A DNA stretch of 64,000 bases from Cycas panzhihuaensis (taxonomy: Eukaryota; Cycadophyta), in contig CM041465.1 of assembly GCA_023213395.1 (NCBI GenBank), positions 228,105,741 to 228,169,740 of the forward strand, given 5' to 3'. Below the pieces are notes generated by a model. It worked only from the letters and a program-made list of their open reading frames with translations. It was not told the DNA's origin and ran no database searches. Below are positions 34,621 through 45,480 of this stretch, one piece after another. How positions within the stretch are numbered: position 1 is the stretch's first letter; the number at the start of each line of letters is the position of its first letter. The translations under genes and the position numbers were made by a program.

Positions 34621-34894
34621 TTTTAGGTATTTGTGAGCTACATCAGACTATGGAATTTACTATCAAGGAGATCCCATATATAGTAGAATAATGAACCTGA
34701 GAGGTTTGGTCGATGTTAATTGGGCTAGAGATCTTGATAGTAGAAGATCTACAAGCAGGTATGTTTTTACCCTTTATGGTAGCACAGTCAGTTGGATGAG
34801 TAAAATATAACAAGTTGTAGCACTTTCTAGCATAGAAGTAGAATATATAGAAGCTACTCATGTGTGCAAGGAAGCAGTTTGATTATAGAGACTA
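34621..34894 (+). pseudogene. pol: RNase H of element C, part 1
   Basis: RGLVDVNWARDLDSRRSTSRYVFTLYGSTVSW (34700-34790) and the Glu-motif region VALSSIEVEYIEATHVCKEAV up to the F1 insertion at 34899. Part 2 continues at 37616. Confidence 0.85.
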
Positions 34895-34899
34895 TGTAC

Positions 34900-37610
34900 T
34901 GGATGCGCATCTACCGGATAGCTACCTAACTGAATAGGAATAACGAGGGCAGTCAATGGCACTACAGGGTGCAGACAAGAACCTATGAGTAAGGCAAATA
35001 CCACGCAAGGCACCCCGTGCACTAGAGCGCAAGTTCCAGACCTACGGATAGTATCCTGCTACTTAAAGGTGGTTCTCCACTTCAGTTAAGAATAGAGGAG
35101 GCGGAAGATTAGCCTGGGTAGCTCTAGAAGAAGGATCCTCCCACCCTTAGACAGCCGAAAGGGAAATGAGAGAACCCTTCAAGGGTTTCCCTAGAGCAGA
35201 GAGAAATGAGTATAGGGTAAGCAGGTGAGCAACCTACGAGTGAGGTCTTCTCGGTTATCTGGCTAGGCAGAAGAAAACTAAGGAAGGATGAATAGAACAA
35301 TCAAAAGGGAGTTGCTATGACGCATACAAGCAAACCCAACCAAGTGTAGCAAGTCAATGAGATAAGGATGGAGTTTGCAAGATGAAGGGAAAAGGTAAAA
35401 AAGGGAAACTTCCTAAGACCTTTTCCTATGATAAATATAATGCATGAAATGTAATGACCGAATATAAGCGAAAAAAGGAGAGTTTGTTTCCCTTTTCCTT
35501 TCAAATGAGCTAATTACTACTATACAAAAACCTTTCAAAAGAAAAGGAATGAAGTAGGGCGTGAGCACATACCCAGAATGGAGACGCGGTTGAAGCGGCA
35601 GCATTCCCACGAGGTATCCAAGATCACTCCACAAATCACGGCGAACGAGAAGGGTTGTGGTAGAACAAAGCATGGGGCTTCCTTTCCTTCCTCAGAAATG
35701 ATACTAGAGTGCCAAGAAGGGAAAAAGACAAAATGATAGTAGCGAATGAAATGCTAAAACAAAATGTAAATAAAAGCACTTACCTGCAAGAGAGAGAGAA
35801 AGGGATGAGTCCTTTGCGTCTTCTATATACCTGCAAGTAAGTGAGAGTATCCATTTCTGGAGAAAGGGTGCTAATAACATAAGATAGAACCCTAACAACA
35901 CGTGTACGTATGTAACAAAACATAAGCCTCAACACATATACGTTAGCATTCAATGTTACAATAATAAATTGTAAAGAAAACTATCCAATAAATGGTGGGT
36001 GAGTCGGTAAGCCTCAGAGTGGCCCACCTCCCGCAAGGAGCAACCCTACCCTCGCCCAAGAAGCCACAAGGCAGCGGGGATATGGCTAGTAAGTTAGCTA
36101 AAAAATGGGATAGTAGAGATACAAGGAAACCCAAATCAAAGCTCAACAAGGCCGGGGTGCTATGGGAAGCAAACTGGACCGTTGAGGAGAGGATTGAGCC
36201 AAGAAAGGCAACCGGGGCTTATATGTGTTACCTGGATTAAGAGATAAGCCCTCAAACCAATGCTGCAATAAGTGCCAACACTAATTTCAGTGGCTGGAAA
36301 TAGCCTATCAAACCCTTGTTCCACTCCAAGAGCAGCACGGGGCAAAAGGGGAGGTTTGGAGGGCAAAAACCTCTTAGGGAGCATGGAAGGTGGTGCGGAA
36401 TCCACCTAGCTCTAACCCAAACCTCATGTATCCCCTTTTGACCATTGTCCTAGGTATGAAACACAGGAAAGAAGGCCCTAATAGTAGGGAGAATAGTCTA
36501 AAACAAAAGCAAGAAACTACCTCCAAAAGCAAGCTAAGACAAGCTAAGAATAACCATGCAAACCTGAGCAAAAATTGGACAAAGGGAAGACCCTAAACCA
36601 ACAAATACCTATAGAAAAGATGGGAGGCATTTGCCTCTATTAAGAACTGCTAGAGAGAGGCTGAGAAATCTGTAGGAAGACTATGGAACAGCAGGTATAG
36701 AGCCCCTGCTAAGGTGGTTGAAGGAGAAAGCCTGCACTTGAGACTACTTAATGGCTGCCCGGGCAAAGAAGTGATGGAAACTCTTCAAAGAGGCCCTCTC
36801 CAAGGTGTGCAAGGGGCTAGGTGGATGTCATAGCCAAACCAAAGGAGAGCTAGGCACTAAAGAGTGGTTGTAGGTCCTGTAACAGTAGTGGAGCAGCTGG
36901 GAATAGTAGAGAGCAGGGTATTTTTCCTTGTGATCCTTCCAAAAATGAGCAAAAAGATCCTAAAAATGAATTAGGAAAGACTTAAATACCTAGCCCCAAC
37001 CCTAATCGAGTGATTAGGGTGTAACTGGCACTGAGTTAAGTCATGAGACACATGGCAATTTTGTAATATATGTGAGAATTGCCACGGCAGATTTTTAAAA
37101 ATAAGTTGAGATAGTCGTACCACGGTAAACTTTGCAGTACCGCAAAATCTATCGCGGTGCAGGACCAAAGGCCAAATCTGGCCCAAACAGCTAGCTTGGG
37201 CTATGGACCAGTGACCTAGGAGACTGGTAGGAGGCAGGGACACCTGCCCAGAGGTAAACAAGCTAACAAATGAGCCACATGGAACAACAACGGGACTCAA
37301 AGGTGCAATAAGTCAACCAAGCGATGATAGATCATCACATAGGTGGAGATGATGTAAGCCAAATGGTCTTGAGGTGAGTAAGGCAGAATGCAAGAAGTGA
37401 CACGGCCACCGGGGTGCCATACTTACTGGGAATATGCCACCGCTATAGTCGCCATAGGCTAGATAGGTGTAGATGATAATAGGATCATCTATGAAATCAT
37501 AACATGCAAGCATATACTCATCACAAAAGAAAACAATCAATAAGGTGAGAAGAATACCTGCACTTACCTAAGTCAACTGCTCCATATCCATTCCCGAAAG
37601 CTGGGAAACA
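34900..37610. mobile_element. Solo LTR F1, 2.7 kb, innermost layer
   Basis: 2711 bp starting TGGATGCGCATC and ending GCTGGGAAACA (TG...CA), flanked by TGTAC (34895-34899) and TATAC (37611-37615), one transition from an exact duplication. It has no internal LTR pair, PBS, gag or pol. It is co-linear with F2 (50980-53492): shared start, shared cccttcgg/cccttag...gccgaaaggg-type block (35150-35170 versus 51150-51175) and shared end with ttcccga...gggaaaca. This fits a solo LTR left by LTR-LTR recombination of a long-LTR element. Orientation is unknown. Many short overlapping frames, none with a known domain. Confidence 0.8.
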
Positions 37611-37615
37611 TATAC

Positions 37616-37850
37616 AAATATCAACTTTAAGCAAGATGTTGTGAGGATAGATTGTGATAGTTAAAGTACAATCTACCTAGCAAAGAACCCCATTTTTTAT
37701 CATCGGTCAAAGCTTATCGATGTGCAATTCCAATTTATGAGGGAAATGGTTCAAGATCACAAGGTGGACTTGCAGAAGAGTGTTACACAAGAGAATATTG
37801 TAGACTCACTGACTAAAATTGTTAGAATAGAAAAATTTTAATGGCATAGA
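37616..37850 (+). pseudogene. pol: RNase H of element C, part 2
   Basis: After F1 the domain continues FKQDVVRIDCDS (37630-37665, the catalytic CDSQS Asp) and AKNPIFYHRSKHIDVQFQFMREMVQD, then KVLH and the LTK-type C-terminus (about 37810). A few stops and shifts. About 40 bp of 3' UTR precede the 3' LTR. Confidence 0.85.
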
Positions 37851-37880
37851 ATTACAATGGGTGTTTGTGATTTTGACATT

Positions 37881-38384
37881 CAGTAGTTATGTATGCATGT
37901 TTTCTTGTAAAGTGTTCAACAAATACGTAACACACATGAGCCCCTTTGTGGGATCTGGGGGCCTATTGTAGGGCCCCCAGCTACGGGGTATAGAGGGCTA
38001 ACAGCCCCCCAGGCAAGGTTTGGGGTAGGAGCCCCCAAGAAAAATTTTTGAGTGTCTTATGGGGGTCTTTATCAGCCTAATGGTTTATGCCCATTGTATT
38101 GTAAAGTTGCAGGGTGGTATCTTGTAATATTATATCTATATATTCTTATGTTACGACATATGTAATATACGAAGATAATGTAACGGTCATGGATGAGTCA
38201 AGGAGAAGAGTTGGAGTTCATCTCTGTAATTCTTTAGCTATTGCTCAGATTAATAAAAGGTCTATGCTTAGACCTGAATCTTATAGTGTTTTTTGTTGAG
38301 TGCTTGATTTGTTTATGTTATTTGTTCTTTGTATGGTTTAAAGTTCTATTATTACATTGCTTCTCAATTATATTTTTCTCTTCA
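37881..38384 (+). repeat. 3' LTR of element C
   Basis: About 504 bp, pair of 30607-31108, ending TCTCTTCA followed by AAAAT. The 5' boundary is inferred by alignment with the left LTR because its first bases are degraded. Confidence 0.82.
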
Positions 38385-38389
38385 AAAAT

Positions 38390-38960
38390 CAGTAACGAAC
38401 CAAATTTACTTGAAGAGGTAACTATACTCATTATGAATAAAGGAAGCTACAAAAATTAATGACCATTTAAATATTTTCAATACTCTTATTTGTCAGTTAG
38501 CTAGTATCGATGTCACGATTGAGGATGAGGATAAGGATGTTACCTTGTTATGTTCATTACCAGAATCTTAGGATAATATTGTCATCTCAATTAGTTTTAG
38601 CACTACATATGAATTAGACTATGATTCTATTGTGAGTGCTTTACTAATGGAAGAAGTGAGCAGGAAGTCTAGTCTTGAAACCTCCACACCAGAAGCTATG
38701 ACAGTAAGGGGTAGAACAATTGAGAGAGGACAAAGCTCTAGGGACACATCGAGGTTAAAGTTAAAAGGCAAGAAGAGTAAACCCAGATGTTGGCACTGTA
38801 ATAAGACATGTCACCTCAAGAAGGATTGCTACAAAAGGAAAGAGTTCCAGAAAAAGGAAGATCCTACCAAGGAGGCTAATTAGGTGGAGTCAAATCAAGG
38901 TATGGATGATGATGCCTTAGTTGCTTGTAATGTTTCTCATTATCACCATGATTGGTTATT
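38390..38960 (+). pseudogene. gag: gag of element D, 3' part with zinc knuckle
   Basis: After C and one duplication copy the D frame resumes SVTNQIYLKR, then NDHLNIFNTLICQLASIDV and LLCSLPES. Open stretch 38632-38883 holds a basic tail and the zinc knuckle CWHCNKTCHLKKDC at 38788-38829 (four ligands intact; the usual Gly before His is Cys). A UAG at 38881 separates it from the protease. Confidence 0.87.
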
Positions 38961-39340
38961 AGATTCAGGTGCTTCACACCATATATGTCTATATAAGAGT
39001 TAGTTTTCATCATACCAACCTCTTGATGGTGGTGATGTGCTTATAGAAGATGAAGTTTCTTGTAAGATAATGGGCATTGATAGCATCAGAATTAAAATAT
39101 TTGATGGTGTAGTGAGAACATTAACTGAAGTTAGACATGTACCTAATTTTAAAAGGAATTTGATTTCCTTAGGTGAACTAGATTATGGTGGTCATAAGTA
39201 CATACGTCATGAAGGAGTCTTAAAGGTGTCAAAGGGTGCCTTGGTTGTTATGAAAGCCTTAAAGAAAGGAAACCTTTACATTTTAGTGGGAAGTACAAAT
39301 GTTAGCCATGTAACTACAACATCAAAAAATGAAGAAGATC
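38961..39340 (+). pseudogene. pol: Aspartic protease of element D, active site intact
   Basis: DWLLDSGASHHI with the catalytic DSG at 38962-38970, followed by MGIDSIRIKIFDGVVRTLTEVRHVPNFKRNLISLG, the complete copia protease pattern. One UAG follows shortly after the active site (near 39001). This is the only unaltered protease triad found in the window. Confidence 0.88.
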
Positions 39341-40460
39341 CAGATCAGTTATGGCATTAGAGACTTAGGCGCATGAGTGAGAGAGGACTTAAGGTACTAA
39401 TGAACTGTAAGTTACTTCCTAACTTACAACTTTCAGATTTGGCTTTTTGCAAATATTACATTTTTAGAAAGCAGTGTAAACTCAAGTTTAAAGTAGGGAG
39501 TCACACTAGTAAAGGTGTTCTGGATTACATACATTCAGATGTGTGTGGACTAGCCCCTACGATATCTTATAGAGGATCATTATACTTTGTCACATTTATA
39601 GATGATTACTCTAAAAAGGTATGGGTCTATTTTTTGAAAAGGAAATCTGAAGTTTTCAGTGTGTTAAGTAGTTCAAGGCTCTAGTTGAGAAGAGCACTGG
39701 CAAATCAATCAAATATTTAAGAACTGACAATGGAGGTAAGTTTAACTCCTTGGAGTTTGAGAACTATTATAGAGAAGCTGGGATTGAAAGGCATAAGACC
39801 ACTAGCTATACTCTACAGTAAAATGACATAGTTGAGTGCATGAATAGGACACTCTTAGAAAGAGCAAGAAGCATGTTAAATAATTCAGGAGTATAGCAGG
39901 GCTTATGGACAGAAGCTATTCAAATAGCTTACTATTTAGTAAACAAGTCACCATCACTTACAATAGACTGTAAGATTCCTAAAGACGTATAGACTAGGCA
40001 TCCATGTGACTATTCAAATTTAAAGGTTTTTGGTTATGATGATTATGCCTTGACTAATAAAAGTCAATATTCAAAGTTAGACCCAAAATCCAAGAGATGT
40101 ATCTTTGTCGGTTATGGTGATAGAGATCGTATTAAGGGATACAGGTTATGAGATCCTACTGCCCACAAAATCACTATTACCAAAGATATTATATTTGATA
40201 AATCTTCCTTTCTAAAATCAGACAATGTAGAAGTTGAAGTGAAATAGGAGCAGAAAGTTAAACATCAACTGGTTAAATTTGAAACCCATCCATCTTTAGA
40301 AACAGAAGAGCAAGAAGATCTTTCTAAAGATGAATTTGTAGCAGATTTACAGGAGTATGTGGATACTCCTCCACCAACTTTTAGAGGATCTACATAAGTT
40401 AGTCATCCACCTGATAGGTACAGCCCTTCTATTTCTATTACTTTGGTTTCTAATGATGGT
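39341..40460 (+). pseudogene. pol: Integrase of element D
   Basis: HHCC region LWH.RLRRMSERGLKVL (its second His is Arg), first Asp in YIHSDVCG (39538-39540), FVTFIDDYSKKVWVYFLKRK, second Asp in RTDNGG (39726-39728), and Glu in IVECMNRTLLERARSM (39834-39836). C-terminal KLDPKSKRCIFVGYGD type block near 40075-40110. Several stops (for example 39359, 39682, 39822) and one frameshift near 39680. Confidence 0.9.
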
Positions 40461-41477
40461 GAGCTTATATGTTATTAGGAAGCAGTAGAGGATATCCAAA
40501 ATGAGAAGTGGAAGAGGGCTATGCAGGAAGAGATAGATGCTTTGAAGAAAAATAATTCATGGGACTTAGTAGAACTTCGATATGGCAAAAAGACTGTTGG
40601 TTACAGGTGGGTTTTCAAGAAGAAAACAAATGTTGATGGAAAGGTTAATAAATACAGGGTAAGACTGGAGGCTAAAGGCTTTGCACAGAAAGCAAGTATT
40701 AATTTTTATGAGATCTTTTCACCAGTTATCAAACTTGTTTCAATTTGAGTTCTGTTAGCATTGGTAGCTTCTCTTGATTTAGAGTTGGAGTAGTTAGATA
40801 TAAAAATAGCTTTTCTATATAGAGATTTATATGAGGAGATCTATATGGATCAGCCCAAAGGGTTTATACAGGATAGTAGGGAAAGACTTATTTGCAGGCT
40901 CAGGAAATCATTGTATGGCCTGAAGCAATGACCCAGGCAATGGTATAAGAAGTTTGATGCCTTCATAGAGAGCCAAATTTTCAAAAGAAGTTAGTATGAT
41001 TATTGTGTTTACTTTAAATTCTTAGACAATATCTTATTCATTATCTTGGTATTGTATGTTGATGACATGCTGGTTGCAAGCAAGAGCATGGAAAAAATTA
41101 ATAAGTTAAAGGCTCAATTAGCTAGGACTTTTGATATCAAGGATTTAGGAGCTGCAAAACAGATCTTAGGTATGGAGATACATAGAGATAGGAAAAATGA
41201 TAAGCTATGGTTATTACATCAGAAATATGTAGAGAAGGTGCTAACCAGGTATGGTATGGAAAATGTGAAACTAGTGAGTATCCTATTAGCTTCCAATTTT
41301 AAGCTTTCTTTGAGTATGAATCCTAGTAATGAAGAAGAAAAGGATTATATATCTCATGTGCATTATGCCAATATATTAGGAAGTTTGATATATGCCATGG
41401 TATATACAAGACCTGACATTTCATATAGAGTTGGTGTAGTTAGTAAGTTTATGATAAATTTAGAAAAGGAACACTAG
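40461..41477 (+). pseudogene. pol: Reverse transcriptase of element D
   Basis: KRAMQEEIDALKKNNSWDLV at 40510-40565, RWVFKKKTNVDGKVNKY, EAKGFAQKASINFYEIFSPV, LDIKIAFL-type motif A near 40795, SLYGLKQ near 40910, and the catalytic YVDDM at 41055-41069. Then the open stretch to 41477 (FDIKDLGAAKQILGMEI, ILGSLIYAMVYTRPDIS). Stops lie between 40749 and 41045. Confidence 0.92.
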
Positions 41478-41987
41478 GCAATAGTGAAATGGTTGCTTCG
41501 ATATTTGAGAGGCATAAGTGACTATTGTATCACCTTTGAAGGTATAGGTAATCAAGTTTATGGATATGTTGATTCAGACTTTGCAGGAGATTTAGATAAG
41601 AGAAGGTCTACTTCATGTTATGTATTTACTCTTATGAATGGTCCAATTAGTTAGATGTCAAAATTATAAAGCATAATTGCATTATTGATTATAGAATCCA
41701 AATATATTGTTACAACACATTCTTGTAAAGAAGTAATTTGGTTGCAGGGTCTATTGGTTGAGCTTGGAAAGAAACAAGAAAAGGTAAAGATATTTTGTGA
41801 CAGTCAAAATGCCATTTACTTAGCAAAGAATCCAGCTTATCATAGTAAGACAAAGTATATTGCTCTTAAGTACCATTTTGTTAGACAAGTTGTGGAAGCA
41901 GGTGGAGTGGCACTTGAGAAGGTTAACACAAAATATAATTATGTTGATATGTTCACAAAACCAGTATTATTAGAGAAGTTCAAATGA
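41478..41987 (+). pseudogene. pol: RNase H of element D
   Basis: YVDSDFAGDLDKRRSTSCYVFTL at about 41560-41635 (first Asp). The Glu motif reads IIESKYIV, then ICDSQNAIYLAKNPAYHSKTKYI-type sequence in 41790-41870 and VDMFTKPVLLEKFK, ending at a UGA at 41985-41987. About 80 bp of 3' UTR separate it from the LTR. Confidence 0.9.
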
Positions 41988-42067
41988 TGTTTAACTTCTC
42001 TTGACTTGTAGAAAAGGTGATGAATGGTCTAGGAAGGTGTCAGGTAAATTGTTGTCAATGTGAAGAT

Positions 42068-42729
42068 TATTAGATAATGTGATAACAATGTTTTGGAGGC
42101 TAAAATTTTGATAGGTTGGAAGCACAGTTTCCCCCCCAAACTTCTTCAAGGGGTTCCAAGGGGGGCGAGAGCCCTCCTTGACTGAGAGGGTGCGGGGGGA
42201 GTTAGAACGCCCCTTGCAAAGAGGGGGGTTTGGGGGTGATAGCCCTTAACCCAAAAAGCTAGCACTAAAAAGCATACTAAATTGTAAAGAGAATTAAGTT
42301 AGTTCACTCAAAATACCCTAGATTCTATGGTTGAGATTTGTGCCTTATATGACTCTCTCATATAGCCTCATTTAGGGTGTTTTTTTTATTATGTTGATGG
42401 TGTTCAATGGCTTAGATGTGCTGTGAAGAGTTAGGTGGTTAGTTATTGTTACTATCAGCATTCTGCTACAGATTGTGTATATTTCTTCATTCTTTGATAA
42501 TAAAGATTAATACCTATCCTATGTGGATGTTTCCCTAGCACACTGCTAGGGTTTTACCATATTATATTAGGTGTATATATGATGCTTTGCTTTCTTATTC
42601 ACTTTATTATATTATCTCTAGTTTTAAAAACTTACATGTTAAATTTCAGTTTCGATTCTTGTAACTAGTTGTAAAATAGTTTAAATCTTGGTGGTAGTTT
42701 CAGGTTATTAAGACCTTATCTTCTCAACA
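42068..42729 (+). repeat. 3' LTR of element D
   Basis: 662 bp, same length as 29578-30239, TATTAGATAATG...CTCAACA, followed by CTATC. Confidence 0.93.
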
Positions 42730-42734
42730 CTATC

Positions 42735-43060
42735 TATAGCTTGACCATCATCATATGAATTTAGAATGTAACATATTTCCATTAGAGTAGCATAGTTGTT
42801 GTAGTCTTCTATTTTAAATTTTAAAAAAAGTTTTTTCATATATTTTGTCGAAGATATAAAACCATATTCTTTTTTGTGGCTTTTCTCGAGTACCAAATAA
42901 TAATGGAGCATATATATATCTGTCATTTCAAACCAATCTTCCATTTGATGCTTGACTTATCAAATTATTTCATCATCATCTTCTATAACTATCATGTCAT
43001 CTAGTTTGAAGATTTATGACTACTACTCTAAGACAAACTTTGTTCCTCTTTTAATACATT
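42735..43060 (-). pseudogene. pol: RT fragment of element E (right half), internally deleted
   Basis: Open stretch 42735-42944 (MEDWFEMTDIYMLHYYLVLE, KKLFLKFKIEDYNNYATLME), the copia RT thumb/connection. Just upstream LDDMIVIEDDDEII marks the DD box near 42985-43000 (first residue of YVDD changed). Immediately beyond about 43010 the sequence is already integrase C-terminus/linker. The whole fingers-palm part of RT (about 900 bp in the sister element G) is absent. Confidence 0.72.
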
Positions 43061-44460
43061 TTGTTCTTCTTTAATCAAATGAGGTTGTCCTGAGGTGTTA
43101 TATTCTTGAAGTTCACTATCTAATGTATCCTCCTCTACTATAATAACTTAAGAGTTTTATTTGATTGGTATATCTATCTGAGTGCTCACTTTAATTTATA
43201 TGCATCATTTTCTTTCTTTTTATTCACCTATTCATTAAAGACTACATCTCTACTTATATAGATACTATTTCTTTTTAGATCTATACATCTATATGCTTTG
43301 GATTGATTATTATATCTAACCATTATGTATTCTAAACTTTTATTATCTAACTTTGTTCTTCTTTTATTAGGAATGTGGACATAAGCTTTACTTCCAAAAA
43401 TTTTAGGATAACTTATATTTGGTTTTTTGTCTTACCAGGCTTCTTCAAGAGTTATCTTATCCATAACTTATGTTGGGCTTCTATTGATAAGATAGAGTGT
43501 TGTATTGACTACTTCTACCTACTATGATTTTGTTAATCCCTTTTCACTAATCATACATCATGTCATCTCTATAATTATCTTATTTATTTGCTTAAGTGCT
43601 CTATTTGATTAAGGTATATATAGAGTCATCAGTTGTTTCTATATCCCATTCCTTTTATAGAATTGATAAAAATATCTTGAGTTGTATTCTCCTCCTCTAT
43701 CTAAACGAAAGATTTTGATATTATGTTCATTTTCTAGCTTAACTTGTGCTTTAAATTCTTTAAAGTAATCTAAGTCTTCTAACTTACTAGAGAGAAAATA
43801 AACCCAAGCCTTCTTAGAGAAATCATCAATAAATATAAGAAAGTTCCTAGCTCTATTTATTAAATTTGGTGTTATTAGCCCACATAAATTATTATAAGTT
43901 AATTCTTTTCTTTTTTTTTGTACTCCATATGCTTTGTTGGAAAGGAATATGATGATTCTTTCCCATCATATAACTTTTTCAAACAAATAAATTAAAGGAC
44001 ATTTCAAATAATACATCCACCATATTATATTCTTTTAATAATTCTAATCTCCCATTTGCAATATACCCATACTTGGAATGCCATATTTCATTAATTATGT
44101 TGTTAACAACAAAGGATTTTATAGAAGTGTTAGACAAAATAGATGTTAAAATTTACTTATAGAGATTATTGATTTCAATCCCTCTTACTATTACAATTCT
44201 ACTTTTTTGTATCATAGATATAATAATTCCCATCTATATTAAATACAACTTTAAGACCTTTCTTTTTTAATTAGGATATAGATAATAAATTTCTTTTTAA
44301 ACTGGGCACATATAAGACTTCTCTAATTTTTTTTACTTTTCCATCAATTTCAACAACAATAATGCCTCTCCGTTGGATTTGTAGAGGAAAGCTATCACCA
44401 AGTTTAATAAATTTGTTAAGAAAGTATCATCTCAATATTTCAACCTATTTCTTCTTACTC
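43061..44460 (-). pseudogene. pol: Integrase of element E
   Basis: Minus-strand blocks in several frames: HIPNKRRTKLDNKSLEYIMVRYNNQSKAYR and RNSIYISRDVVFNE (C-terminal region, about 43200-43400), core sequence with the FLIFIDDFSKKAWVYFLS-type block near 43790-43850, and HHCC-region remnants toward 44100. Decay is heavy, with stops about every 20 to 40 codons. The matching region of G lies at 57850-59150. Confidence 0.72.
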
Positions 44461-45480
44461 ATCATGTGATTTAATGCTCTTGAATCTATGTATCAGTCTT
44501 TATCTTTATTGGTGTATATAGAGAGAGTTGTGATGAATATAGTTTCTTCCACTTCTTTTTTATACTCTTTACTATAATTTCCTTTTTCTCTTTTCCCTCT
44601 CTAAATCTCTACTTACTTCTATGGACAATAGTTTGAAGAGTGTTATATTCTCCCATAATAGTAATAATTTATGAGCTTTACAATCTACATTCACTAGATA
44701 AATGACCATAGCTTCCATAGTGGAAACATTCTCTAGTTTTTCTTGGTCTTCCTTCTAATCCCTAAGAGCCTCTTCTTCATCCTTTTGGTGAAAACGATGA
44801 TCTAGTTAGAGCTCTAGCCTAGCCTTTGGTGTTCTTATCATATCTTGTCTATATATTTCTTGATCATCCTATACCTTTTAAATTTAACTTAGATGCAAAT
44901 ACTTCCTCGATGTCTATGTCTTCTTTATATCATTTGTTTCTTTCTCTTAGTATAGTGCATAACCTATTAAGGTACCAAATGACATGTTTGTAGTATGGTC
45001 TACTATCATAAGAGTATTTACTAAGGTATCAAATGATTTTTGACAATTTATTAAAAATTAGTTAGATAAGTTCAATATCTATTAAGGTTTCTCTTGCAAA
45101 TTCTAAGCCATTTATGATATCAATAGTCTTTATTATTAAGTCATTTACTTTCTCTTCTTCTTTGAGATAAATTCTATATAATTTTTCTTTGAGTGATAGT
45201 TCCAGGCTTAAGATGGGGAGGTGACTAAATTAACATGGCTTATTATGGTATCTCCTATAGATAGAAAATTTACAAATAGAACCAATCTATCTCTTTCTTC
45301 CTGATTGCCTATGAGCATAACATTAGTTGGTTTGGTTTCTTTACCTATTACTATCTCCTAAGCATTTTTTCTATTAGTAATCCTTATATTTTTACCTTTT
45401 ATATACTATAGTTTAATCCATTTAGTTTGTCTACTTCATAAATATAGCATGAGGAGGCTATTTTTTAAAAGCAATTGATA
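44461..45480 (-). pseudogene. gag: Protease start and gag of element E
   Basis: Protease site YIDSRALNHMM at about 44455-44495 (Asp codon 44484-44486): the D-S-G triad is D-S-R, as in sister element G. The zinc-knuckle position (44600-44650) reads CYYYGRIYHSSNYCP, with the second Cys lost. The gag N-terminus ASSCYIYEVDKLNGLNYSI is at about 45400-45460. Stops throughout. Confidence 0.72.

Larger units (their letters stand above)
30607..38384 (+). mobile_element. Ty1/copia element C, third layer of the nest
   Basis: Plus-strand copia inserted in the gag of D, flanked by CAAAT (30602-30606) and AAAAT (38385-38389). LTRs 30607-31108 and about 37881-38384. Removing it plus one duplication copy restores the D frame (MTK-SVTNQ). 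Its own RNase H is interrupted by solo LTR F1; without that it is about 5.1 kb. Domains in order: gag, protease (dead), integrase (DDE intact), RT (YVDDI), RNase H. Confidence 0.92.
29578..42729 (+). mobile_element. Ty1/copia element D, second layer of the nest
   Basis: Plus-strand copia with two 662-bp LTRs (29578-30239, 42068-42729) and an exact target duplication CTATC (29573-29577, 42730-42734). Its gag is split by element C. Without C and its duplication D is about 5.4 kb, a normal copia length. Order: 5' LTR, PBS, gag, protease, integrase, RT, RNase H, 3' LTR. It keeps the most complete motifs in the window: DSGAS protease, all integrase DDE residues and YVDDM. Each domain still has a few stops. 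Confidence 0.94.
28713..45480 (-). mobile_element. Ty1/copia element E, outermost of the nest
   Basis: Minus-strand copia in two pieces: 28713-29577 (3' LTR, RNase H, RT C-terminus) and 42735-~45480 (RT tail, integrase, protease, gag). They are separated by element D, whose CTATC duplication lies in the E RT/RNase H junction. With one duplication copy the frame reads GQAID-RTLYK across the join. Gag starts near 45460 (ASSCYIYEVDKLNGLNYSI). No PBS or 5' LTR was found to the right, so E is 5'-truncated. Same family as element G. The RT region upstream of the DD box is missing. Confidence 0.82.

Noticed and set aside
35943-37540. Cluster of open frames of 65-109 codons on both strands
   Set aside because: Inside solo LTR F1; overlapping, unlike any protein I know, and not conserved in position in F2.
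30965-38459. Similar ~70-codon frames at 30965-31177 and 38241-38459 (MLRLIKGLCLDLN...)
   Set aside because: They are the two LTR copies of element C, so the similarity reflects LTR duplication and not a conserved gene.
28713-42729. Idea that D, C and E form one composite coding unit
   Set aside because: Opposite strand for E, separate LTR pairs and target duplications for D and C, and exact frame restoration on removal show independent insertions.
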